From Chrysopilus asiliformis (lineage: Eukaryota > Arthropoda > Insecta > Diptera > Rhagionidae), in assembly GCA_964034945.1 (NCBI GenBank), contig OZ035962.1, forward strand, positions 99,328,784-99,392,783: DNA of 64,000 nt, in the 5' to 3' direction. Shown in pieces: positions 23,401 through 33,052 of this stretch. Position 1 is the stretch's first letter. Each line of letters starts with the position of its first letter. The position numbers were made by a program, and so were the translations under genes. The notes below the pieces were generated by a model that was not told where the DNA came from, made no database searches, and saw only the letters and a program-made list of their open reading frames with translations.

Positions 23401-25137
23401 GAATTGCTAGCAATAGTTTGGGCTACTAAACATTTTCGATGTTACTTACTAGGACGTAAATTCATCGTTTACTCCGACCATAGGCCTTTAAAAGGAGTGT
23501 TCAATGTCAAGGACACTACAACTCGTCTTACACGTTTTCGTCACAAATTATCTGATTACGATTACGAAATTCAGTACAAGGCAGGTAAATTAAACACGGC
23601 AGCAGATGCCCTCAGTCAAATTCCATCGTCTAAAAATAATGAAATTCTCAATGAAATAACCCAACAACAACAATATGAAAATTCTTCAGAGACAATGATC
23701 GACGAAAGCCCAAGAAACTTTATTCAAGAACACTTATACAAACCCAGCGGTATTGCTAAAACTGAGGTACAAAAGGGGAAGAATCAAACCAAAACTCCAT
23801 TCAAACAATCGCGAGTACAAGTTGTAACCCGAAGCCAAAATAAACACAAAGAACGGCAGCTAGAAAATGATAAACAAAATCACAACATGTGTGGAAAACC
23901 AACAACAACCGAGTCGAATGAGAAAAATGCAACTCAGCAATTGCATGACTTAAACAACCATGAAAACGATCAAACACAACAACATAATCATAAAAAAGAT
24001 AAACAAAGTGAAAATTTTGAAACTTTAGATGATTCTCATGACCCAATTTTTCCCACAAAAATTATTCAGCAATTAACCGATCAGAAAGAAATAGAATCTG
24101 TGCTCACGACCTATCACAATAGTCCTCTAGGTGGTCACCAAGGAGTCTTTAAGACTTACCACCGAATAAGACGCCATTATCGGTGGAAAAATATGGTGAA
24201 AGACATTGAAAACTTTGTCAAAAGTTGTCCTCTTTGTCAAACAAATAAATATTCACGCTACACGCGTATGCCAATGGTCATTACAGACACGGCACTACTC
24301 CCCTTTGACAAAGTATATCTAGATATAGTCGGTCCACTTCCAGTAACCAATAGCGGAAATAAATATCTTCTCACGTTCCAGGATGACCTAACCCGATTTT
24401 TCGATTGCGTTGCAATAGAAAATTGTGAAGCTGAGACAGTGGCAAAAGCATTCTATGAACAAATTATTACAAGATATAGAATACCCAAGAAATTGGTCAC
24501 CGATCAAGGAACAAACTTCTTGAGCGACGTATTTAAAAAACTATGCAAACTGTTGAGAATACGCAAGTTACAAACAACCGCCTATCACCCGCAAACTAAT
24601 GGTGCACTTGAACGGTCCCATCGACCCCTGGCGGAATACCTACGAAATTTTGTAAATGAATATCCAACTACTTGGGATGAATGGATTAGAGAAGCAGTAC
24701 ACGTCCATAACAACACTATACATGCTTCAACCAAATTCACTCCCATGGACTTATTATACGGATTTTCCGCTGAACTTCCTACAAGCGTGAAAAGAGATCC
24801 AGAACCCTTGTATAACGATGAAAATTATTACCATCTGTTAAAATACAAACTCCAAACGGCGTACAAACAGGCGAGAGAAAATCTATTGGCGAGTAAAATG
24901 AAAAGCAAAACTTATTACGACAAAAATTCCGTCAACAAAAGTTTCCAAGTCGGAGATTGGGTTCTGCTAAAAAACGAAACTCGAAAAAATAAGTTAAGTC
25001 CAATTTGGTTAGGACCATATGAAATCAAAGAAACCCCTAGTACAGTAAACTCAGTTCTAAAAATTCGCAACAAACTTGTTCGCATCCATAATAATCGGCT
25101 GAAAGAATATATTAGTCGAGATAAACACCAAAATTAA
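20368..25137 (+). CDS. pol: pol polyprotein: protease, RT, RNase H, integrase (-1 frame to gag)
   Basis: The pol frame opens after a stop at 20365 and overlaps gag by about 45 bases. Its first Met is at 20548 (numbering below from that Met, 1529 residues). In order: retropepsin with D80-T-G-A-D; a long linker with a near-repeated segment; reverse transcriptase with Y766-I-D-D; RNase H starting TTDAS (D915), ending YKAGKLNTAADALSQ; a spacer; integrase zinc region (YHNSPLGGHQ...CPLCQ); catalytic triad D1259, D1319, E1355 with the canonical 35-residue D-E spacing; and a GPY/F-like tail (WLGPYEI). There is no chromodomain. All key residues are present and the frame is intact. Expression most likely uses -1 frameshifting at 20401-20407 rather than the internal Met. 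Confidence 0.95.
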   Translation, partial: YRKLKFQPNDTGKPIRFEAPHPSSDQSKKWCKSQTHKINQPSATKLQDSKTTPNINEPIAMNSQHSPLKSQNSTLKNKKPIAMRSQKTNETPKKLNNSQKKIDPMPTNEIIIPYQKLYREAVITADVDIACKKPVQFLVDTGADVSLIRRSILKPGTPINGNRLVVLTGLYGASERSIGICEAKMTAVMRDPNKEALTCQFHVVNDNESVPCDGIIGRDILWNRSKIDCIMKRLHFPAIEALQSEHEFKFDFIDDSLHEITKSEIATQKVMLRTGRYNSKTAQTQVNANSNPSSKKGLVQISKAHTENGQVDNHKPIYQTSENPKPIQVNQLENSNDPLNKTTKSEITTQKVLSRSGTWNNIVTCDLSTVGSDPRANNVVAQSSKSYAEIAKISQPSRTGRLGKAAGSKQNPFESVPIKSTTSSSTKSTNTLNKSKNTTQIQTINFPSNQTGNSIKTIDDVRKLCKILEKELSIQIFKPSAENKTAHTDINLTKKHNLNNEKLKFSQKIYDYPANIIIPPRTEKVIEVPIQNGNKDLLCMSREIAEGVYVANTLVRPRNGKITISILNSNTYQITLNKIPLKIVKAKRFKIFSCQENLSQTNGFKPPPYKRIREIIESIQMNSEANHEERQSIINICSQFHDLFHLPNDKLTHSNVLTHKIPIRQDQGPLNLKNYRLAETHRKVINEQVNKMVEEGIVQPSKSPWNSPLLVVPKKAGANGEKKWRVVVDFRKLNDVTVGDAFPLPRIEEILDQLGNSTYFTTLDLASGYHQIQVEPNDREKTAFSTPFGHFEFTRMPFGLKSAPATFQRAMNHALTGLQGIKCFIYIDDLVIYGKTLDDHNQKLMDIFERLRIHNFKLQPEKCHFLKKEVIYLGHKCTKEGALPDPQNIECVKNFPRPKTIRQIQSFLGLANYYRKFIEDFAQKALPLTKLLRKGSKFAWNESCEKAFETLKEALTSPPLLVYPDFFKPFALTTDASGEALGAILSQDERPVAYASRTLNEAERRYSTIEKELLAIVWATKHFRCYLLGRKFIVYSDHRPLKGVFNVKDTTTRLTRFRHKLSDYDYEIQYKAGKLNTAADALSQIPSSKNNEILNEITQQQQYENSSETMIDESPRNFIQEHLYKPSGIAKTEVQKGKNQTKTPFKQSRVQVVTRSQNKHKERQLENDKQNHNMCGKPTTTESNEKNATQQLHDLNNHENDQTQQHNHKKDKQSENFETLDDSHDPIFPTKIIQQLTDQKEIESVLTTYHNSPLGGHQGVFKTYHRIRRHYRWKNMVKDIENFVKSCPLCQTNKYSRYTRMPMVITDTALLPFDKVYLDIVGPLPVTNSGNKYLLTFQDDLTRFFDCVAIENCEAETVAKAFYEQIITRYRIPKKLVTDQGTNFLSDVFKKLCKLLRIRKLQTTAYHPQTNGALERSHRPLAEYLRNFVNEYPTTWDEWIREAVHVHNNTIHASTKFTPMDLLYGFSAELPTSVKRDPEPLYNDENYYHLLKYKLQTAYKQARENLLASKMKSKTYYDKNSVNKSFQVGDWVLLKNETRKNKLSPIWLGPYEIKETPSTVNSVLKIRNKLVRIHNNRLKEYISRDKHQN
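20401..20460 (+). promoter_or_regulatory. -1 programmed ribosomal frameshift cassette at the gag/pol junction
   Basis: The heptamer GGGAAAC (20401-20407) fits X-XXY-YYZ and is in the correct phase: gag reads GGA AAC there, then CAA TAA. A -1 slip re-reads GGG AAA and enters the open pol frame. Six bases later a 9-bp stem forms between GGTTTGAAG (20414-20422) and CTTCAGACC (20435-20443), fully paired with one G-U, around a 12-base loop. Loop bases CACC (20428-20431) can pair with GGTG (20456-20459), so a pseudoknot is possible. Confidence 0.85.
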
Positions 25138-25822
25138 CACACTTCGGAGAAACTTCAAAATTTTGAAATCCATCACTGTCGGATAACAGACGGCCACAAT
25201 TGAAATTTTTATATTATGATAGTAACTGGAAATTTTATTAATTGAAAAAAAAAAAAAAATTTTTTTGCTACTATACTTTTTCACCAGATCAATACATAAA
25301 ATCCTATAAAATACAAGATAATTTAGTGTAGTTTCAGTTTGGGAAAAAGGTTAGAAAATTTAATTTCACAAAAATCATGTAATTTATTTGCTTTTATGTT
25401 GCAAATAATTTTGTTTTACTATTTGTTTTCATGTTATATTTTCAAATAGTCTTTATTAAATTTCATAAATTAACATGTATAAAAAAAAAAAAAAAATAGA
25501 ATTTTGTACTAATAAAAAAAAAAAAAAATTTTAAATTTATATAAGCGCAACAGCAAAACAATTAAAATAAAGATAAAAAAAAGGGAACTGAACATAATAT
25601 AGGTTAAGATTTAGAAAAAATAAGTTTTATTAAATGTCAAAAAAAAAAATAAAAAAAAAAAAAATATCATGAGAAGACAAAACAAAAACATCTTATATAA
25701 CGTGATAAAAAATATTTTAATTCAAATTGAAAAAAAGGCTAACTAAAAGACAAAAACACAGAAGAATACAAACAGAAACATCTTGATATAACTAGATATA
25801 AAGTATTTCAATTAAAATTTAA

Positions 25823-25873
<51 letters not shown>

Positions 25874-25953
25874 ACTGCTAACTAAAAGACAAAATTTACA
25901 AGAATACAAAATCATTTTTTGTTGATCTCGAAAAATTACATTTTTCTTTCTTC
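25138..25953 (+). other. A-rich 3' untranslated region of the retrotransposon
   Basis: No coding frame is seen. It holds several long A runs, including 47 consecutive A at 25826-25872, and three imperfect units sharing CTAACTAAAAGACAAAA and an ATAC-rich stretch between about 25600 and 25915. This is where an env gene would lie in an errantivirus; none is present, not even as a recognisable remnant. Confidence 0.8.
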
Positions 25954-25966
25954 AGGGGGTAAGGAA
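25954..25966 (+). other. polypurine tract
   Basis: AGGGGGTAAGGAA directly abuts the 3' LTR. It is purine except for one T and would prime plus-strand DNA synthesis. Confidence 0.85.
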
Positions 25967-27279
25967 TGTGATGAATTGCATTTCGACTTTTCCAGAATGC
26001 AATCCATCACTTACACGGGTACAAAGTATTCATTCAGAACATTGACCCATTCTTCAAGTCACTTTACCTAAAACCATAGGTACAAAGTATTAAGACAGAG
26101 CATTGAACCATCCCTTGAGCAACATAGGCAATTCTCAAGCAATTCCTATCACTTTCATATGCAGTCCGGTCAATGCACCTATCCAAACCCTATACAAAAA
26201 CATCAGTTTCCGGTCCGATCAATACTCCTTTCAGAAATCATTATGCAAAATCATCGAAACTCGTCAATTCACCTAAATAACGTAGGTCAACGCACCCGCC
26301 ATATAACTGCATAAACACCTGCACATAAACCCTAGGCAAAATGGTCAATATATCTTTTCCAGATACATTATGCGAAATCATCAAAACTCTTCGATTCATA
26401 CCGTCGGTCAACGCTCCCGACATGTATTCAACATTAAAATCATAAAAATGCCAATCAGCAAAACCCGAAGCACGCGACAAACGCGTTCATATGTCAATAC
26501 AAATGTTTTGATCTTATTTCATGTTTTGATCTTATTTCACAACAGTGAAATACGCGAATTAGCATTACATGACAATGCAATTCTTATTTCCGTCACTCAG
26601 AATTAGGGCAAATGTTCATGCACCTGTTTTGGCAACGTGACTTATGATTCCCACCATCACTAAATTGAGCAGGTCAAAAAGCCTATATAAGAAGATGTTA
26701 AGGCCTGACTCGGGGAGTTGGTTTTCAAAAAAGAGTTTTGTTTACCGGAGTATGTTTACCGGAGTTTTTTTTTTACCAGAGTTTTTACGAAAAGAGTTTA
26801 GAGTGGAGTTTTTGAGTTACCTTTGATAGAAGTCATCGGGGAATTTTGATCGGAGTTTTTGATCGCAGTGTTTGAAATAGTTTTTCTTGGAGTTCAGTTT
26901 TGATTCGGACTTTTGCTCTTCAAAGTTTCTTTTGTAGACATTAAGAATTTCGAACTAAGTGAAGCAAGAATTTGTGCAATACTTATTGTTATAAAAAGTG
27001 TAAGCCGAACTAAGAATTTGTGAAAATGTTATTATTGTAAAGTTTGTAAGCCGCACTAAGTTAATCAAGAATTTGTGTAGTAATTATTATTAAAAAATTC
27101 ATAAACCGAACTAAGATTTCGTGAAATAATTATTATAAAAGATGGTAAAATTAAAAATGGTGAATTTGTAAACACATTTGTAAAAAATATACTAAAATAA
27201 AATCCTCAACAAAAGTTACAGTGAGTGTCTCAATCATAGTTTCAGGATAAGTTTGGTGTTCTTAAAAATAAGTGTCACA
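25967..27279 (+). repeat. 3' LTR
   Basis: The same 1313-bp sequence as the 5' LTR, preceded by the polypurine tract and followed by the target duplication CCAG. Its own TATA box (26684-26691) could drive outward transcription into the downstream DREP intron in the sense direction. Confidence 0.96.
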
Positions 27280-28795
27280 CCAGTGACCAGACAAAATTTT
27301 TATTAAAAAAAATCCATTTGTATCAGAAAGGGAAGAATAAGTAGTCTGATTGGATTTTGTTGTATGGAACGGTTATGTAAAATCACATTCTAAACTCATT
27401 TTCGATGCACGAGTTACGAAAAAGAAAGGAGTTTCGATACTAGAAAAGTTGCATAAAATATTTTATTTCGTATCTCCAGTAGTATAGTAAATCTGACCAA
27501 AACAAAGTCCGGTTTAGAATCAAAATATAATCAAAAATATTACCCCAACATTTTTAATGATATTTTATGAACTTTTGTGGAAAATTTCACAAAAAATTAA
27601 TAAAAAAAAAATAAGGCAAAAATAAATAACGAAAAAAACGAAATAGTTTTTTTCGTTCCGTTTTTCGTTATTGTAATGGATTTAAACTCTATAAAGTTAT
27701 GACGTAATTTTGAAGTAAAAGCCGGAAAATTATTTCGTTACGATAACGTTTTCCATCCCTGAATTTAAAACAATTCTGAATCCCCGATTTTAGGATGAAC
27801 TCTGGGCCAATTCTCTGAATGTTTTATTTCGTATTTTTTTGGGGTTTTGCCCCTGGGATATGATGCTTTGTTCAACCCAAACGTGAATTGCTCGGCTTAC
27901 TTTTGGTTTATAAAATCTAATGTTATAAAAGTCTGTGTATATCCTTTGATTGACCTTCACAACGAAGATAATTTTGCTGCAGGCCTAATATTGTCGTTAT
28001 TCTGTGACGACTATGGCCAAAAAAGGATATAGAGGTAAAGTGATATTTTATGTCTGAGATAACTCGCTTCTGAAATAAGTCCCACAATACACGTGGATGA
28101 AGGTCGTCTGCTACATTTACCTTATTTTTTTGCACATTTGTGTGTACTGGGGAATACTTTTGTATTTATTTTGTGGTAAGACGAAATTCTCGGACTTATG
28201 TGTAATGAATATATGATGAATTTTGTACTGCTTATAAATATTTAAAGTCAAAATTGTACATATTCGATGACAGACGATTTATGGAATATTAAATAAATGT
28301 ACATCCTAGTATATTGGTTTTCGATTGGTGTTGCGTTTTTTATTATTTGATAAAAAAGAGGGATATCTTTCCAATTCCATTGAATATATAGAAATAGGCT
28401 CTGTTTCCAATAAAATATCTAAAAGGTTTTCCAATCGTCTGTAAATAATTGAAGTGAAATATTTCTTTCGTAAAGTGTTATCTACGCGTTGGTTTCCTAA
28501 AAGTTAATCCACTTGTAGTCAATGTTTAAAAGTGTTTGCCATAAATTATTGGTTTCTAAAATAATTTCTAAGAAACTTGTTTATTGAAATGTTTTTAAGA
28601 ATTTTCTAACGCACTGTTTCCCAATCGTTGAATCGCAAAAAATTTTTAGGGGGCCGAAATGCGACACAGTTTTTTACAAGTAACGAATTTCTGAATTTTC
28701 TGTTGTAACGTAAACGGTAGCGTAAAAAAACAACTTGAATTTAGTGTCGAAGAATAAAATTCGCAGAATAAAGGGTCAAGTGAAAATGGCAGTAG

Positions 28796-29300
28796 CTTGG
28801 CTGTGTTAGCTCTATAGTTTTTCAGATATGCATTGTCGTTTATAAAGTGGTTAGCAAAAGCGTTGGTAAGTGTAAGGACAATTGAGGCGTTAAAAGCTAG
28901 AGTGGACCAAGCCACATAATCGAGTTTTTGAAGCTTTTCCACTCTGTACTACAGTAGAATCCCGATAATTCGTATTTCAAGGGACCAGCAAATTCATACG
29001 AATTAGCGGGATATACGAATTATCGGGGTACGAATTATCGGGATTCTACTGTATTATTGACTGAAAATTTTTGGAAAAAAAAATCTGTGGACTTTATTAC
29101 TCAATGTTGAAACGTTTTTTGGTGCATCCAAACATTTTTGTCTAAAACTCACTCGCAATAGTGATTCAAACACAAAAAAAATTCACGATTTCGACATGTG
29201 GGTTGGTCCACTCTAGCTTTTAACGCCTCACTTTCAAAGGCCACCTCACATATCTCACATATCTGAAAAACTAGAGCTTAACCAGCTAAGCCTGTCGGTC
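28796..29300. mobile_element. larger foldback element hosting the 100-bp MITE
   Basis: GAGGCGTTAAAAGCTAGAGT plus GGACCAA at 28884-28910 is perfectly inverted at 29203-29229. Outside it, TTAGCTCTATAGTTTTTCAG (about 28806) is mirrored near 29262-29290. Ends are not sharply defined. Confidence 0.65.
28952..29051. mobile_element. mariner-like MITE, 100 bp
   Basis: TA on both sides (28950-28951, 29052-29053) and inverted ends CAGTAGAATCCCGATAATTC and its exact inverse. It sits between the arms of a larger inverted repeat (28796-29300). Confidence 0.88.
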
Positions 29301-29372
29301 TCATCACCCATTTAACTTCACAAAAAAAAATATCGTACTAAAAATATTAAAAAAAAATTCATTTCTTTACAG

Positions 29373-29608
29373 CCAACGCATTACGTTACAATAACAACTC
29401 ATCGGGAAACGGATGACGCTACGGATTCAGCGGCTGAGGTTGAAAAGGTTCACTTAAAGAAATTGGTTGGACAACTTAGGAATAATTTGTGTAATGTTTC
29501 TGTGCTAAGTGAACCGGATCTGGAATCGTTAACGAATATGGATCCAAACTCTCTCTCCGACTTAACCGGAAAGGACTTTATAGAGCAGTTGAAGGAAGCT
29601 TCAGGCAG
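29373..29608 (+). CDS. Drep2: DREP/DFF45-family gene, exon encoding the DFF-C-like region
   Basis: The acceptor is TTTACAG before 29373 and the donor is GTTAGG after 29608. The exon opens in phase 0, matching the CIDE-N exon, and ends two bases into a codon (AG), which the next exon completes as AGA (Arg). The product begins PTHYVTITTHRETDD, an acidic linker, then runs into KLVGQLRNNLCNVSVLS and MDPNSLSDLTGKDFIEQL. This resembles the helical C-terminal domain (DFF-C) of ICAD/DFF45 and fly DREP proteins, which binds partner or client protein. Matching phase across a 17.6-kb intron supports one gene. The donor GTTAGG is non-consensus at +3 but is fixed by the phase and by the continuity of EASG-R-LLSEKRQ. 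Confidence 0.88.
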
Positions 29609-31468
29609 GTTAGGGGGAGACCGGATGGTGGTTTTCCCCATCTTTGTCTCAATGTTTTACTTCTTTCTAAATATATTTTTAAAATTATTTCTTACGCATA
29701 TATTTTTTTAATCTTTTAGTTACGACATTTTTTCTCAAGGAGAGGATTCTTTTATTACTTTTTTTTTTAATTTCAGGTTTTCTTTCCTCTTTCGCTGTGA
29801 AAACTTTTCATAAAGAGTATTTCAGAATTGTTATCTTGTTTGAATTCCTTGCTTCTTTTTGCGTTATACTTTTTTATCGTCGGTGCCTTTAAAAAATTCT
29901 TAATTTGGGATTTTATTTTTTAAGAGCATGAGTAGCACTACCACTTTCATAATATTCATAATTAAAATGAGGGTGGTTTGCCGACTGACGTCTATTTTAA
30001 AGGCTTGTAATTCTGAAGGGAATTCTAATTTCAAATTTATTACATATCTAAATATGTTTCCTTGTCTCCAACATTTCCTTCAACTGAAAATTATAAAAGT
30101 GTTTTCGGAAAAATTGATTGTTCTGCTCGCTTCAAGGAAATACTTCAAATTGTCAATATAGTGGATTTGTTAAACTGAAATAGAATTGTACTTAAGTGAA
30201 TTCTTTTCTCAACGAATTAAATCAAATTTCCTCTCTTGTTTGTTACCCAAATATCAATTGTCGTTCGAATGTTTTATTAGAAAAAATCAGTACAAACTAA
30301 TAAATTTACATTAAAAAAACACTTTTAGATTTTATTTGTAATTGATTTCGTAATAAATTGCAAAATTCACTGTTTTAAGTCAAAATCAAGAAAATCAGAC
30401 AGATAGAAATGTCCAAGGGGTCCATCAGAGCCGAATTCACTAACAATGGCAGAAACACATTAACAGGAAATGCAGCAAACGCATTTTCAAATTGAAATTC
30501 TTTTTATTGCAACAAAAGTGGAATACAATAATCGATTTTCAATAATATATGCTGCTGTAAATTTGTTTCTGTCTTAAAAACTGAACTGCAAAAAGGTTCG
30601 GTAATATTCACCCTTAGGGTATGTTTTTGCGAATAAAAAAAATTTACTTGCAGCCTTGCCATATTAGAAATATTTTATTCTCGGGTGGCACTGAAAATTA
30701 TAATTTTACGCGATGCCTCTTTTGAAAATGATCACTTTAAATAATCACACAAGTACCTACTTTAAGCGATTTCGCCCCAGAAATTGCTGGACCTGATTCC
30801 AAGCAACAAAACAGTGTTATCTTCTTTCGCTTATAAAATGTTTTAATACTTTTTTTTAAATCCATAGTGATCTGATCAAAAAATCATTTTCCGCTATGAT
30901 AAAAGAATGGTCTAAAACTAATGGACACTTTATGCGGGGAATTCGTTCTGTGATACATAATTGATGTTTCACTGTTGTTTACATTATGACAAAAAATAAC
31001 ATAAGTTAATTCCGGAGGTAACCAAACATCTATTCTTTCGAAACTATCGATTTTTTGTTAATATACGTTTGAAATTTTGTTACTACAGTAAATTATTTAT
31101 TTTTTTGGCTTTATTAACGATTTTTAAATGCTTTGCGCATTTTTTTCGGAGTTTTTGTAGATTTTTTTTTATAAAAAGTATATAAATGAGTTATTCTAGT
31201 TTCGTTAAGTATCAAGCGATAACAATCAAATTACACGGGGTATTCACGCTTCTTGACATGCTATTTATATGTATCAGGATTAAAAGTATATGTTAACCCA
31301 TAGTTTTCTTGCGGTTTTTTTTACACTGTTGTATTTCTCTATCGGTTTGTTAAATAATATACGACAGCGGTTTAGATACAGCAATGTGAACAGTGGCAAA
31401 ACTACAAATTTTCCCCTCCCCCCCCCCTCCCTGCCCCTCTTTCGGTAAAGTTACCCCTTACATATAAA

Positions 31469-32015
31469 GGGTCTTTCAATAAGGACATAACAATTTTGTA
31501 TTTTAATAAAAACGCACCCTAAAACTTTTTTTATGATCTGGCAATGCTAAAACGTCAGTCAAGGTTTACATTTTTATCATGGTGAAGTTCACGAACGAGC
31601 AATGCCACACAGCGGGTCAAACAATTGATCTATTGAAGGAGAAGTTTGGTAATCTCGAGAAATGATCCGGTCGAATGGCCACCTCGTTCATGCGATTTAA
31701 CGCCGTTGGATTTCTTTTTATGGGGTTATGTTAAGTCGTTGGTTTATGCCAACAAGCCAACAACGTTAGAGGAGCTCAGGAACAATATCGAACGCGAAAT
31801 TGCCAACGTTCCGGCCGATATGTGTGGAAGAGTGGTGGAAAATTGGCTCCAAAGAATCAATCAGCAAACGTGCTCGCGGTGGCCATATGAACGACATCGA
31901 ATTTCATACTTAAATGTAACATGTCCACTACACCTGGAATAAATTTCAGCCCGATATCTCAATTATTCTGTGTTTTATTTAAATACAAAATTGTTATGTC
32001 CTTATTGAAAGACCC
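31469..32015 (+). mobile_element. mariner-type (DUF4817/DDE-like) deletion derivative, copy 1
   Basis: Inverted ends GGGTCTTTCAATAAGGACAT and AACAATTTTGTATTT at both sides, 547 bp. Inside, an N-terminal transposase stub joins a C-terminal fragment. It lies in the second DREP intron, sense orientation. Flanking TA is not evident. Confidence 0.8.
31579..31942 (+). pseudogene. internally deleted mariner-type transposase gene
   Basis: The N-terminal frame begins MVKFTNEQ at 31579, like the FTNEQ start of DUF4817-type insect transposases, and stops after 28 codons at 31663. The C-terminal part runs in another frame: DPVEWPPRSCDLTPLDFFLW through NNIEREIANVPADM, ending 31942. This keeps only the end of the DDE/D domain (the last acidic residue in DLTPLD). 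The DNA-binding region beyond the stub and most of the catalytic core are missing, so it cannot be active by itself. Confidence 0.8.
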
Positions 32016-32193
32016 GATACAACATCATCTTTAGTAGCTAATATTAATTTTTTTTTGCTTGCAATGCACTAAAAAGGGCAGTAAATTTCATGTACTTAAA
32101 GCACAAAATACCTAATTTTCTGTCTGCAATTTCGAATCGAATTTAATGAACATAACTAAAAAAAATAATTCTTCTATTTTGAATTGTTAACAG

Positions 32194-32461
32194 ACTCTTG
32201 TCTGAAAAACGACAGGCTCTTAACGCAGTTGACCTGTTAAAGCTATTAGCCAAGCATAAATTTGTGACATCGGAGCAAGTTTCACCGACGGAATCGAATA
32301 CGCCATCTGAGGAACGACAAACACCAACAACGGATGCAGAGACACCATCAACGAAATCGGAAACCGAAACGGAAACAGAAATTGAATCAAAAAAATCAGA
32401 AACTTGTCAGCCAACAACATCGAAAACGGTCAAGATATCGACAGGTAAAGAGGACATATGA
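32194..32461 (+). CDS. Drep2: DREP/DFF45-family gene, last recognised exon and stop
   Basis: The acceptor TTAACAG precedes 32194. The first base completes the split Arg codon, then the frame reads LLSEKRQALNAVDLLKLLAK, the final helices of the DFF-C-like domain. About 60 residues of Ser/Thr/Glu-rich low-complexity tail follow, ending GKEDI and TGA at 32459-32461. The tail looks disordered. Within it, ACAG|GTAAAG at 32441-32450 is a good potential donor, so an alternative isoform might splice out before the stop. A short downstream acceptor I tested (before 32519) gives a Thr/Ile-rich frame that does not look like protein, so I take the TGA as the real end. A candidate AATAAA is at 32616-32621. 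Confidence 0.82.
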
Positions 32462-32518
32462 CTATTGATTTTTACCCCGGTAATTTGAAATCTAAAGTTA
32501 TCAAATTTAAGAATTAGC

Positions 32519-32612
32519 AACAACAACAACAACAACAATAATCAGAATAATAATACTAATGATCATAATGAAAATAATAACAACAGTAACAGTAATCAAA
32601 TTTATAGTAATA
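32519..32612 (+). repeat. CAA/AAT-rich imperfect trinucleotide repeat
   Basis: Six CAA units then AAT/AAC/AGT triplets in the DREP 3' UTR. One frame reads almost pure Asn/Ser, but it does not join the DREP exon in phase. Confidence 0.8.
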
Positions 32613-32615
32613 GAT

Positions 32616-32621
32616 AATAAA
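32616..32621 (+). promoter_or_regulatory. candidate polyadenylation signal of the DREP gene
   Basis: AATAAA lies 155 bases after the DREP stop codon, just beyond a CAA/AAT-rich low-complexity stretch. Position and strand fit a short 3' UTR. In AT-rich DNA this hexamer is common, so support is modest. Confidence 0.4.
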
Positions 32622-32807
32622 TGAGCGTAGAAATTTCAATTCGAAAATTACTGAATTCCGTAATACACGAAAAAAAATTTGAATTGAGAGAGGATAGTGA
32701 ACAATTTTTTTTCTTGGTAAAATGAATGCTACGCATCTGAATTTATTTTAAATTAAAAAAAACACTGGGCGCCGAGTATAACGTATACCTATATAACTTC
32801 CGGTTAG

Positions 32808-33052
32808 CGGATTTCCAGCAAAACTTGATAGGATTGTCCCATCCCAGGACCAAACATCCCTATAAAATTTCATGGCGCTAGCTCCTTTAGTTTTTGAGAA
32901 ATCTTGTACACAGACTGGCAGACAAAAAAGCTATTTTTGTAATAATGCTCCATCCGATTCAGGAGTGCTCGGGAAATGTTTCTAGGCAAAATTCTGAGGT
33001 TGAAATTTTTCATGAAAACAATACTTTATTATACTACGTATAAGAAAGTATT
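32808..33052 (+). repeat. dispersed repeat, intact copy
   Basis: Shares CGGATTTCC...TTGATAGGATTGTCC, TCTTGTACACAGACTG, GATTCAGGAGTGCTCGGGAA and TTTATTATACTACGTATAAG with the copy at 7432-7548 plus 7821-7958. Function and class unknown. Confidence 0.65.

Larger units (their letters stand above)
17026..27279 (+). mobile_element. complete Ty3/gypsy LTR retrotransposon, env-less
   Basis: The 10,254-bp element has all expected parts: two 1313-bp LTRs that look identical, a tRNA-Ser-type primer binding site, gag, pol (protease, RT, RNase H, integrase), a polypurine tract and a 4-bp target duplication CCAG (17022-17025 and 27280-27283). LTRs start TGTGA and end TCACA. No reading frame that could be an envelope lies between pol and the 3' LTR; that 830-base stretch is A-rich and repetitive. 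The RT and RNase H resemble the gypsy/17.6/297 branch, but I cannot place it further without a tree. Identical LTRs and open frames point to very recent insertion and possible activity. It lies in sense orientation in the first recognised DREP intron, inside an older hAT-like element. Confidence 0.97.
16759..27761. mobile_element. hAT-like non-autonomous element split by the retrotransposon
   Basis: Left end CAGGGATGACAAACG (16759) and the inverted right end CGTTTTCCATCCCTG (ending 27761) form imperfect terminal inverted repeats of the hAT type. CGTTA/ACG-rich subterminal sequence follows on both sides. Without the 10.25-kb retrotransposon and one copy of its CCAG duplication, the element is about 745 bp. 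The flanking 8 bases (TAATTGAA and AATTTAAA) match only partly, so the target duplication is decayed or the ends are slightly off. No coding remnant is seen. Confidence 0.65.
11790..29372 (+). other. DREP intron of 17.6 kb, mostly transposon-filled
   Basis: Bounded by GTAAGT and TTTACAG. It holds two Helitron-like copies, a DINE-1-like copy, the hAT-like element with the gypsy insertion, and the foldback at 28796-29300. About 70% or more is recognisable repeat. Nothing recognised in 11790-12592, 14908-15466, 16201-16758 and 27762-28795. Confidence 0.8.
29609..32193 (+). other. DREP intron of 2.6 kb
   Basis: Holds the mariner deletion derivative (31469-32015) and a C-rich run near 31413-31440. 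The rest is AT-rich with no recognised feature. Confidence 0.8.

Noticed and set aside
25138..25966. env gene or remnant downstream of pol
   Set aside because: Only A-rich, repetitive sequence with many stops in all frames.
32519..32612. Asn-rich coding exon of DREP joined by a 70-base intron
   Set aside because: The donor leaves phase 1, which puts this stretch in a Thr/Ile frame; the Asn frame cannot be reached from that donor.
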